NCBI GenBank assembly: GCA_965240325.2
Contig: OZ251236.1
Location: forward strand, 930,001-994,000
Direction of reading: 5' to 3'
DNA: 64,000 nt
Source of the DNA: Rebecca billardiae RCC1528
Taxonomy: Eukaryota; Haptophyta
The position numbers were made by a program, and so were the translations under genes. The notes under the pieces were generated by a model. It searched no databases. It had not been told where the DNA came from and saw nothing but the letters and a program-made list of their open reading frames with translations. Below are positions 46,294 through 56,300 of the stretch, in pieces (position 1 is the first letter of the stretch; the number at the start of each line of letters is the position of its first letter).

Positions 46294-47481
46294 TCAGCCG
46301 TCGTGGGTGGTGTTGGGGCGAACGGTGATGCGCGCTGCGAGCTGCATGCCCGCGTCTGCTGCGCTCGCGACCGCCGCGGCCGCCGACGAGGCTGCGCTGT
46401 GCATCGGAACGAGCTCGTCGTCCGCGGCGTCGGTGCGCGCGGCCCACTCGCGCTCGAGGCGCGCCTGCTCCCGCCGCACCGCCTCGCGGCGCATCACGCC
46501 GATGAACGTGAGCGTGAGCACGACGTGCGGCATCACGCGCAGCATCGACGCGTTCGCGCCCTTGAAGAAGGACAGCAGCCCCTCGGTGCGCCACATCTTG
46601 AGCGCGCAGTCGAGCACGCCCGAGTAGAGGTGGCCGCGGCCGGCCTCGTCGACGGGCTGGTTGTACAGCCGGACGCGCACCACGTCGGGCGGGTTGATCG
46701 TGTACGTCAGCGCCACCGCCGACGCCGCCGCCGAGAGCGCGTCGGTGACGAAGCCGGGCGGCAGGCTGAGCGCCGTGAGCGTGCCCTTCACGCCGTCGTT
46801 CACGGTAAGCGTCACGCCCGTGCCGAGCGCGGAGCGGAAGACCGAGACGCCCGTGCCGCGCATCAGGCTGGGCCAGCCCTCGATGCGGACCATGTCCCTC
46901 GCGATCGTCGGCCACGACCGCCTCGCACCCTCCGCAGAGCCGAGCTCGCCCGCGGCCGCGGGCGCGACGACGCGCCCCTCGGCCTGCACGCGCGACTTGA
47001 GCAAATCGAGGGGGTTGCAGACGAGCGCGCTAATGGCGCCCGAGGTGGCGCCGGCGGCGAAGCGCATCCACATGGGCGGCGACTGCGCGAGCTGCTCCGC
47101 CCGCGCGCGCCCGCTGCGCGCCGCGCGCGCCTCCTGCATGCGGATGAGCAGCGGGTCATAGAAGCCGAGCCTGAAGAAGTTCTTCGAGCCCTCGCGCACG
47201 ATCGCGAGCGAGAGGCCGCGCTGCAGGCCGCCGACGCCCTCGCGCCGGGCGGTGTCCGCGAGGCACGAGATCACGTTGGCGTACGGCCGCGGCGCCGAGG
47301 GCGGCAGCAGCTCGTTCTGCATCTTGAGCCGCGTCTGCGCCGTGTCCATCGGGTTGGTAAAGAGCACAGCGCCCGCCGCGCCCGCCGACGAGATGCAGCA
47401 GCCGAGGAGGCCATCGCGTGCATACTTCGGGTCGACGCGCGGCGGCGCGCTTACTCCAGCACCCCTGCCCGCATCAGCCAT
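46294..47481 (-). CDS. Mitochondrial carrier (SLC25) protein
   Basis: Single exon, 395 aa. ATG at 47481 (MADAGRGAG) is chosen over a longer frame to 47841, whose extra 120 residues are not carrier-like. Three mitochondrial-carrier repeats carry the signature at NPMDTAQTRLK (from residue 43), NPLDLLKSRVQ (from 156) and NPPDVVRVRLY (from 263), each followed by a G-type second half (GVGGLQRGL, GWPSLMRGTG, GLLSFFKGA). The third signature is PPD, still with the Asp. The sequence resembles the oxaloacetate/dicarboxylate group (SLC25A34/35, yeast OAC1) by overall look, but substrate contact residues were not checked. The 60-residue acidic/Ala-rich C-terminal tail is unusual. Inner mitochondrial membrane. 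Confidence 0.88.
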   Translation of the reverse strand: MADAGRGAGVSAPPRVDPKYARDGLLGCCISSAGAAGAVLFTNPMDTAQTRLKMQNELLPPSAPRPYANVISCLADTARREGVGGLQRGLSLAIVREGSKNFFRLGFYDPLLIRMQEARAARSGRARAEQLAQSPPMWMRFAAGATSGAISALVCNPLDLLKSRVQAEGRVVAPAAAGELGSAEGARRSWPTIARDMVRIEGWPSLMRGTGVSVFRSALGTGVTLTVNDGVKGTLTALSLPPGFVTDALSAAASAVALTYTINPPDVVRVRLYNQPVDEAGRGHLYSGVLDCALKMWRTEGLLSFFKGANASMLRVMPHVVLTLTFIGVMRREAVRREQARLEREWAARTDAADDELVPMHSAASSAAAAVASAADAGMQLAARITVRPNTTHDG

Positions 47482-47879
47482 GCGCGCCAGACACCCGTCG
47501 AGCTGCCGCCTCCCCTCCTTCAAGCCACCGCTGCCGCGTGGCCCGGTGCTCAAAAGATCAGCAGAGTGCACTGCGTGTCGTCGCTGCTGCGAAGGGGTCG
47601 CACTTCCAGAAACTTTGGAGCACCGTTTGCCGTCCGTGTACGACGACGACGACGGCGACGGGTGACCTGATGCGCACCCACCGGCACGGGAGGCCCTTAC
47701 CGTCGAATCTTTGATGGTGTTCCGGACCCGGAAGCCTCCGCCGCCGCCGTTGTGCAGCGTCGTCAGGCGGCAAGCAGTGTGTGGGTCATCAAGAGCTCGG
47801 TCGGCACTCGTGGGATCCCCTCCCCCACCCGGTCTGTACAAAAGCTACTACATCTCACTCATCTCCGGCACGGCAAGCG
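47482..47879. promoter_or_regulatory. Divergent promoter region, carrier / hydrolase
   Basis: 398 bp between the ATGs of the carrier (minus) and the alpha/beta hydrolase (plus). No conserved motif could be named; shared promoter inferred from position. Confidence 0.4.
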
Positions 47880-48878
47880 ATGGCGGCGAGCGTCGTCGCG
47901 CTCGCGCTCCTTGTGCACGCATCTCCACCGGCTGCGCGACCGTGGTCGACACACACGTATCTGTGGCGCTCGCCGCATGCGGGCGGCGAGTACCGCATCC
48001 GGTACGCCACCGCCGGCTGCGGGCCGCCCGTCGTCCTCTGCCACGGGTTTGGCGGCAGCATCGGCTACTGGCGAGAGCTCGTGCCTGCGCTGGCCAACGC
48101 CGGCCTCAAAGTGTACGCGCTCGACCTGCTCGGCTTCGGGGACTCGGAGAAGCCTGTTGACGCCGAGTACTCCACCGAGCTCTGGGCCGAGCTGCTCACC
48201 GACTTCACCCGCGAGTACGCGCAGCAGCCCGCGGTGCTCATCGGCAACTCGCTCGGATCGCTCATCTCACTCAAGGCGGCGGCATCGGACACGTCGGGGC
48301 TCGTGCGCGCGGTGGCCATCCTCAACTGCGCCGGTGGGATCAACTCCAAGTGCATGCTCGCCGACGACACCCGGCCGGCCTGGCTCCTCGCCATTGCGCG
48401 CACCGTGTTCAGCCTGATCGACGCCGCGCTCAGCACGCCCTCGCTGCGCGCGTGGCTCTTCGAGACATACAGCTCGGAGGACAACGTGCGGCAGATCCTG
48501 CAGTCGGTGTACGTGAACGGCGAGCGCGTGGACGACGAGCTCGTCACGGCGATCATCGAGCCCGCAGCGGACCCCAACGCGCCCCAGGTCTTCGCCAACA
48601 TTCTCACCTCGCCACCCGGGCTGCGGCCGGACGAGGTCGTACCGGACGTGGACGTGCCCATCCTCGCGATCTGGGGCGACCGCGACAACTTCACGCCGCT
48701 CTCGGACCCGGTGGGCCGGATGTTCACCAGGCTCGCGGCGGACCAGACGGCGGACGTGCAGCTGTCCGTGATCCGCGCCGGGCACGTGCCCCACGACGAC
48801 GCCCCCGAGCAGGTCCTCGAGGCGCTCTTACCATGGACCCTGCAGCAGCTCGGCGTCAACGCGGGCGACGCCAAGTAG
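47880..48878 (+). CDS. Alpha/beta hydrolase, possibly plastid or secreted
   Basis: Single exon, 332 aa. ATG at 47880 opens a hydrophobic leader (MAASVVALALLVHASPPAA), so import into the ER or plastid is likely. Oxyanion-hole segment CHGFGGS (54-60), nucleophile elbow GNSLGS with Ser124, catalytic acid probably Asp269 (or Asp267) in WGDRDNFTP, and His302 in AGHVPHDD. The segment LDLLGFGDSEKP is typical of the plant/cyanobacterial pheophytinase-like and epoxide-hydrolase-like hydrolases. The triad is complete, so the enzyme should be active. The substrate is unknown; a chlorophyll-breakdown esterase is one option. Confidence 0.88.
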   Translation: MAASVVALALLVHASPPAARPWSTHTYLWRSPHAGGEYRIRYATAGCGPPVVLCHGFGGSIGYWRELVPALANAGLKVYALDLLGFGDSEKPVDAEYSTELWAELLTDFTREYAQQPAVLIGNSLGSLISLKAAASDTSGLVRAVAILNCAGGINSKCMLADDTRPAWLLAIARTVFSLIDAALSTPSLRAWLFETYSSEDNVRQILQSVYVNGERVDDELVTAIIEPAADPNAPQVFANILTSPPGLRPDEVVPDVDVPILAIWGDRDNFTPLSDPVGRMFTRLAADQTADVQLSVIRAGHVPHDDAPEQVLEALLPWTLQQLGVNAGDAK

Positions 48879-50386
48879 GCAAACGGCTGTCGACGACGAT
48901 GGTGCCACTGCCAGTCTCAGTGGCAGCATCACTGTCCTGCGCCACGCGTCATCATCGTCGACGCCTCGACTGTCTCTAAGTGGCTTGAACTCGGCCAAGT
49001 CGGGCGCGCCCGCCGCCCTGCGCCAGTGCAGTGTTGAAACGACTGTGTGAGAGTATTCCGAGGCGACTACGGCGAGTTACTACTATATATACGCTGACAA
49101 TCTGAGTCACATTCTGAGTCGGCCGGCGCGCAGTCGCCACGACTACGAGTTGGCATTACATCAGCATTACTATGATGCTGCCAAGTGAATCGGACTTGCC
49201 ACTTGGCGCGCGCGGCCCGACTCGGTGCCGCCGCCCCGCGTCGCGCCTGCCCGGTCGCGGTCTCGCGGAGCGCCACAGCGTGAGCGTGCTGCTCAGAATC
49301 GTGAGCCCTGAGCCTTGCCGTGGACTGAGACTGATCGAGTGAGAGCACGACTTGATACGGAGTACTGACGGAGTTTATTGTCTGACGCGCGCGCACGGAT
49401 ATTACCGATCGGTCGGCGCGGGTCGGCGCGCATCATGCGGCAGAGTCACTGAGAGTCTTCGGCTGCGCCATCTGAACACCGTGAAATGCGTCGGCTCCAC
49501 GCACGCGCTAGCTACATTTGTGGTGTGGTGTAAGTTGCGCGCCGTCGGGCCGCAACGACAATGGTCAATTGCGTGCGCTGCACGGCGACGAGGGGTGGGT
49601 GACTGCGGTCTGCGGCACTCCCGACTCCCCGGGGCGGACTGCGCGCGTCCACGGTCCAGGCTGTCAGTAGAGTACATGCAGCATGGAGGCTGCTAGCGAC
49701 AACGCTGGCCCAGTGCCCAAGTGCGCGTCCCCCCTCGCATTCAAGAATCAAGGAGTCCGCGCCGCAGACCGCGCGCCCGCATCGCTCTGAGCTCGGCGCT
49801 CAACAATCATCGCAGTTTCAAAGTGCGCACACAAAAACCTTCAGGCCCGCCCCGGCCGGCGCGGACTCATTCTATGATAATGATTAACGACATGTACAGG
49901 TACCTTAGGACGCACGGCGCAGGTCTCCTACTGATTATTCGTCTCGAACTTCTTGAGCATTGACGTAAGTGTGATACGTCGGTTCCTTTATTATGAAAAA
50001 ACGCCATTCCTTTGGTTCATAGACTACTAGTATCTCGGACATCTCGGAGAGTTCTGTCGTCGACACTTCGTGGCGGAACCAGTGCTCCCTGCTTGGAGGA
50101 GTATGATACTTATCATAGCGCCGGTATATGACCCGGCCTCGTCAATCGTCAATCGTCAATCAGCAGCACTCGCGCACGTTCATATACGGACTCATAGAGG
50201 TGGTGCCCATTATCGTATGATGCATCAGGCTTTCATCAAGGACCTACACCGGTCGGATATCCACACATCAGCCAATGAGGAATCAGCAAACGACCGTATT
50301 ATGTGGGTGCAGTAGTACCCATTTCGCCGCGAACGCGAAGACCCCTTCCGGTTCGGCGCTCGCTTCGACGCGAAGCTCGTGCGGAT
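48879..50386. other. Intergenic, no gene seen
   Basis: 1.5 kb. It contains copy 3 of the dispersed ATTCTATGATT motif (49855-49935) and a triple TCGTCAATCG-type repeat (about 50140-50160). The last few hundred bases should hold the promoter and 5' UTR of the channel gene. Confidence 0.45.
49855..49935 (+). repeat. Dispersed ATTCTATGATT motif, copy 3
   Basis: GCGGACTCATTCTATGATAA, then ATTAACGACATGTACAGGTA, later GGTCTCCTACTGATTATT. Shares order and spacing with 35886-35945 over about 70 bp. Confidence 0.65.
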
Positions 50387-53300
50387 ATGAAGCCTTCCAA
50401 GCTCGCGCCCGTGCCGAAGCACGGCATTCTGCGCAGCACTGCGGGCGGCACGGTTGCCCGGCTCCCCGCAAAGCGCCACGTCAAGTGGCCGACAGTCCTT
50501 GTTGACAGCGACGATGCGGAGAACGAGCGGCGCACCTCCATCGACCTCGCTCACGAGCGGCGCAAGCTGCGCGAGCGGCAGCTCCTGCGGTACGTCAAGC
50601 TGGCGCGGCTGCCGGCGCTGACGTACGAAGAGCTGCTCATCCCGCTGCGCGTCGCGCTGCCGCAGCTCGTGATCACCAGCGGCCTGGCCATCACCCTCGA
50701 CGTCGTGTTCGACCTCTTCGAGGTGGTGTGGGCGGCCAGCGCGATGACGATGCGCTCGGCGCGCGACGGCGGCGGGGCGGGCGTCGTCTCGGGCGGCACC
50801 GCAGGGCCGGAGCGTTCGTCCGAAGGCGAGGCGTCCGAGCTGAGCTGCGGCCGCCTCGCGCGCCGCATGCTGCGCGACCCCCGCGCGCACGTCGCGACGA
50901 GCCTCCTCGCCGTCGCGCTGCTCCACCTCGGTCGCGCGGTGCACGCGCTGACGGGCTCGCTCACGCTGTGGACGGTCGCGCAGGCCGTGCGCTGCATCCG
51001 CGTGGTCGACCTGGTGCAGTACGTGGTCGCGGTGAACCAAGACCTCTCGGCGAACGTCACCCTCCTCGCCGGCTTCAAGTTCACGCTCGTGCTCGTCTCC
51101 GTGCCGCACTGGACGGCGTGCGTGTGGTGGCTCCTGGCTGAGCACGAGGGCGCCGACCTGCCGGCGTGGGCGGCGCAGTTCGGGCACATCACGGGCAACG
51201 CGAGCATGGACGTGCCGATGCTCAGCGAGTGGGACAAGTACCTCCTGAGCCTGTACATCTCCTGGCTCGGGCTCAGCGGTGCGCGCGGCGCCGCGCGCGC
51301 GCCGCGCCGCGCCCCGGCCTGGCCGTCACCATCGGCCGCGCGCACCCCGCCTGCGGCGGCGCACGCGCCCGGCGGCGGCCCGCAGCGCGCAGCTACGCAC
51401 CGCTCACCATCTCGGAGCAGGTCGAGATCGTCTTCACCGTCGCGGTCGCGATGGTGCGCATCGTCTTCTACGCGTACGTGCTCGGCACGCTCTTCCAGTA
51501 CATTGTGCGCGTGGACGAGAACACCGTGCACTTCCACGAGACGCTCAAGGCGGCGGAGCGGTACGTGGCGGAGCGCCGGCTGCCCAAGTCGCTCGCCGCG
51601 CGGATCTACGCGCACTTCGAGTTCCAGCACCGCAAGAAGAACGCGTCGAGCACGGAGCGCATCATCCGGCAGATGCCGCTCTCGCTGCGCACCGAGGCGG
51701 CGGTCGCGCAGCACCTCGTGCAGCTCACGGCGACGTGGGCGCTGCACGGCTGCTCGGCGCAGTTCCTGAGCCACGTGTGCACGTGCCTGCGCGAGCGGCA
51801 CTGCATGCCCGCCGAGACCATCTTCAAGCGCGGCGACGGCTCGACCGAGCTGCTCTGGTGCGTGAGCGGCGCGCTCGCCGTGAGCAAGGGCGAGGTGCAC
51901 GTGTGCACGGTGCGCGCCGACCTCGGGCCGGGCCAGCTGGTGGGCGAGGTCGCCTTCCTGATCGGCGTGCCGCAGCCGTACACCGTGGCGGCGACGGCGA
52001 CGGCGGAGGTGACGCTGACCGTGCTCACCAAGGCTGCGTACGCCGAGATCGTCGAGGTGTACCCCGAGCAGGGCGAGCACGCCATGCAGAACGTGCTGCG
52101 GCGGTTCGGGCTCGACGCGAGCGGCGCGGACGCGGCGCACGGCGGCGCCGTCGACCTGAGCGCGCTCGACGAGGAGGAGGTGCGCGCGCACGAGGCGCTG
52201 CGCGAGACGATCCGCTCGGCCGTGCTCGACCGCAACGAGGAGCTCTACGCGCAGATGTCCACCGCCGTCGCGCAGGCGGACACGGACGCGATCCGCGCGC
52301 TCGCCGCGCGCGGGCTCTCAGTCGACACCGCCTCATACGACATGCGCACGCCGCTGCATCTCGCGGCGCACGCGGGCTCGCTCGCGGTGGTGCGCACGCT
52401 GTGCGAGCTCGGCGCCGACCCGAACTGCGTCGACCGCTTCGGCACCACGCCGTGCAAGGAGGGCGTCAACGGCCGGCACCGCGCCGTCGTCGCCGAGCTG
52501 CAGGCGCACGGCGGCGCTCTGCGCTTTGAGCACGAGGAGGCGTCGCGCGTGCACGGCGCCGCCAAGCGGGGCGACCTAGTCGAGCTGGGCATCTTCGCGT
52601 CGGCGGGGGTGGACCTGGGCGTGCGCTCGTACGACCAGCGCACCGCGCTCCACCTCGCGTGCGCCGACGGCAACCTGCGCCTCGCCGAGTTCCTGCTCGC
52701 GCACGGCGCGGCCGCGGGCGCGCTCGACCGCTGGGGGCGCTCCGCGCTCGACGACGCGGTCGACGGGCGGCATCGGATGGTGGCGCAGCTGCTGCTGCGG
52801 CACGGCGCGCCGATGGACGCGGCGCGGATGGGCGCGCGGCTGCGTACCGCCGCCGCGCGCGCCGACATGGCCGAGCTCGCCTTCCTCCTCGAGCTGCGCG
52901 CGCCCGTCGACCTCGCCGATTACGACGGCCGCTCGGCGTTGCATCACGCGGTGCGCGCGGGCGCGCTCTCGGCGGTGCACGCGCTCGTGTCGCACATGGC
53001 GGACGTGGAGGCGGCGAACCGGTGGGGGCACACGCCGCTGCTCGTGGCGCTCGCGCGCGAGCAGCTCGAGATCGCCGCGCTGCTCATCTCCGCGGGCGGC
53101 GCTGAGCTGCCCGCCGAAGGCGCGCTCGTCGACGCGCGCGTGCGCGCCGCGCACGAGGCCGCGGCGCGCATGAGCATGCGCGCGCTGAGCTGCAAGCTGC
53201 AGGCCCTCGCGCGGCAGCGCGACGAGACGGCGTCGGCGTGCGTGCGCGCGACGAGCGAGCTCGAGGCCAGCCTCCACCAGCTCGAGCGCTGCCTGGCCGA

Positions 53301-56300
53301 GCTGAGCTCCACGCACGCCGCGCTGTTCCGCACCCTCGCGCGCCGCGCCGACATTTGGCTTAACGAATACGGCGCGGCCGACGAGGGGTCGGAGGGCTCG
53401 GACGACGGGAGCGAGGGCTCGGTGGGCAGCGCAGACGAGGGGGATGAGGGCAGCGGCAGCGAGGGGAGCGGGGCCGACGAGGGCGGCGGCCTCGGCGCGG
53501 GCGGCGTGCGCGACGGCGCCCTCGCCGCCACCGCCGCCGCACACGCCGTCGCGCAGCAGCGGAGGCAGCAGCAGCGCGCCGCGGCGTTCGTGCGGCTGAT
53601 GCTCCGGCTGCCGCGCGCCGAGGCCGGGCTCGAGCAGCTGCGCACGCTGTACGCCGCGCGCCTCGCGCCGCCGCGCCGCGCGCGGGGCGGCGCCGAGGAG
53701 CGCTGGGCCGCCGAGGAGGCCGCGTTGCGTGCGCTGCTGACCCTCGACCTTGGGCTGCGCGGCGCGCAGCTCGAGGCGGTGGTTGGAGAGCTGTACGCGC
53801 AGCTGGCGGCGCTGGTTGGGCTGCCGCCGCCGCCGAGCCAGGGCGCGCTGTGCGACGAGCTCCCGCCGCCGCCGCCGCCGCCCGCGGACGAGCGCGCCGC
53901 GCGCGAGGGCGGCGCGGCGCGCGCGCGGTGCGGCGGGTGCGACAGCCCCGCGTGCGAGCGCAGCCCTCACCGCCGCGCGCCGCCCGAGCCGCCGCAGCGG
54001 CAGCGCTCGCTGCGCACGGGCGCCTCGATCCTCGAGACAGCCACGCGCGTGGCCGACCTCCGGCAGAGCGCGATCCACCGGCGCGGCCGCCCGACCATCG
54101 AGCTCGATCTCGACGACGGCGCGCCGCCCAGGCGCCGCGGCAGCGCGGCGGGCGGCGCGCGCTGCAGCGGCGCCGAGCTGGACGACGCGCCGGACGGGCG
54201 GGGTGGCCAAGTGTTCCTCTCAGAGCTGGGCCACCTGTCGCTGCTGTGCTCGCGCACGCTGCTGCAGCTGCTCGCCGAGCGGCACGAGGGGCGGCGCGCG
54301 GCGGAGGAGGCGGCGGAGTGCGCGCGGCGCCAGCAGCAGCTCGCCCCGTCCACGCCGGTCTCGCGCGACGCCTCCGGCCGCCCCGGGCTAGCGTCTCCGC
54401 TGCGCCGCGCCGCGCGCCGCTGCTCGGGAGAGCCGTATGAGGGCGGCGGCGCCGAGCCGCCCTTCCTGCGCGAGCGCGAGCGCAGCCCCTCCGTCGCGGC
54501 GTTCGTCGCGCGCGCGTCGCGCGCCTCGGGCACGGGCACGCCGCCGCCGCCGCCGCCGCCGCCGCGCCGCCCGCCCGCGCTCGGCGTGGAGTCCGCCTCG
54601 GCCCCGTCGGCGCCGTCGGAGCCGTCGGCGTGCGACACGGCGCGCGGCGGCGCGCGCGCGCCCGCAGCGAGCGCGGCCGTGTGCGAGGCCGCGCTCGTCT
54701 TCCGAGACCTGCTCCGCGCGCTCGGCGCGGAGGGCGGAGGGCACGTCCGCATCCGCGACGTGCGCACGCTGTACGGCGCGGGCGGCGGCACTGGCGCGGG
54801 CGGCGGCACCGGCGCGGGCGGCGCCGACTCCGCTGAGCTGCGCTCGCTGCTGCGCTTCGTGCGGCAGGCGGCGCGGCTCGGCGGCGGCGGCGGCGCGGGC
54901 GCCTACGACGAGCTGCCCGCGGCGGCGGCGCGCGCGCGCGCCACCGACGCGCCGGCGGCGGAGGGCGGCGGGGGCGAGGCCGACGCGGCGAGCTTTGGCG
55001 CCGAGCCGCGCGGGGGCTCCAGCAGGCAAGGCGTGCGCAGGCGCGGCACCGGACTCGTGTCCAGCATGCACTCGCGCGCCTCGACGGCGCGCGTGTCGGC
55101 GGGCACGCTCGCCGACGCGCTGAGCGACGAGGGCGGCAGCTTCAGCGAGGACAAGCCGGCCGCCACGCAGCAGCTACTCAAGCCCTCGCCGCTCGGCGCC
55201 GGCGGCGCCGGCGCGGGCGCGCGCGCCGACGCCGGGGCGGCCGCGCTCGCAGGCGTCACGCCGCCCGCGGTCGAGGCGCCCGCGCCCGCCGCCGCGCCGG
55301 GCGCGCTCGCAGAGCTCGCGCGCGAGCGCAGGTGCGACACGCGCACCGAGTCGGCGCCGGCCTCTGAGCGGAGCGAGCCGCTCGGCGGCGGCGCGGCCGC
55401 CGACGAGCGGCGCGTGAGCGTGCTAGGCGCGGAGGCGCTTGGCCGGAGGCAGCGCGGTGCGCACGTGGCGCCGCCCCCCACCGAGCGGCCGGACGCGCGT
55501 CGGCGCAGCAGCCTCAACCGCGTGAGCGCGCTGGGCGTCGTCGTGCCGGTGGCGCGCGCGCGCACGAGCCTCCCGGATACCCACTTTCTACTTGCGCTCG
55601 GGACGTGGCTCCACGCGAGCGCGGACGAGGCGGAGGCGGAGGCGGAGGCGGAGGCGGAGGCGGAGGTGGAGGCGGAGGCGGCGGGCTCGCGGCTCGGGTC
55701 GGGCGAGGTGGGCGCGGCCGGCGGCGCCGAGAGCGCCGAGGGCGGCGTGCATCCGCGCGCACACTCGCCACCGCCGGCCGCACGCGCCGCCGCGCCCACC
55801 GCCGCCGAGCCCACAGCCGCCGCCGCGCGCGCGCCGGCTGCTCAGCAGGCCGCTTCCGCTCGCCCGTGGCCTCTTGGCCGCCGCGGCGCTTGGCGCGTGC
55901 GGCCGGCGGCAGCGACGGCAGCCGCGGGCGCGGCGTCGGAGGGGAAGCAGCCTGCGGCGGCACTCGCGGGCGGCGCGGCGGGCTCGGAGCCGGACGGCGG
56001 GCCGCGCCCCTCGCTCAGGCTGAGCGCGCTGCGCGAGGGCGGAGGCGCAGCCGAGCCGGCGGGCGGCGCGGCCGCGCGGCCGACGCGCGCCGCGCGCCGC
56101 GCGCTCGGGGAAGCGGAGGATGCGCACGGCGCGGAGCTGCGCGCGCGCCTGAGCACCGCGGCGTCGTGCGCCGCGCTCGCCGACGCGATCGCGCACCGGC
56201 TGAGCGTCGGTCGCCTCGACGCCGCCGAGCGCGCGCGCGCGGGCGCGCTGCTCGAGATTGCATCTGGGTCTCTCACCCTCGCGCCGCGCACGCGCGCCGA

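Noticed and set aside
46255-47670. 471-codon plus-strand frame opposite the carrier gene
   Set aside because: Arg/Ala/Glu-rich antisense shadow; the minus strand has three carrier signatures.
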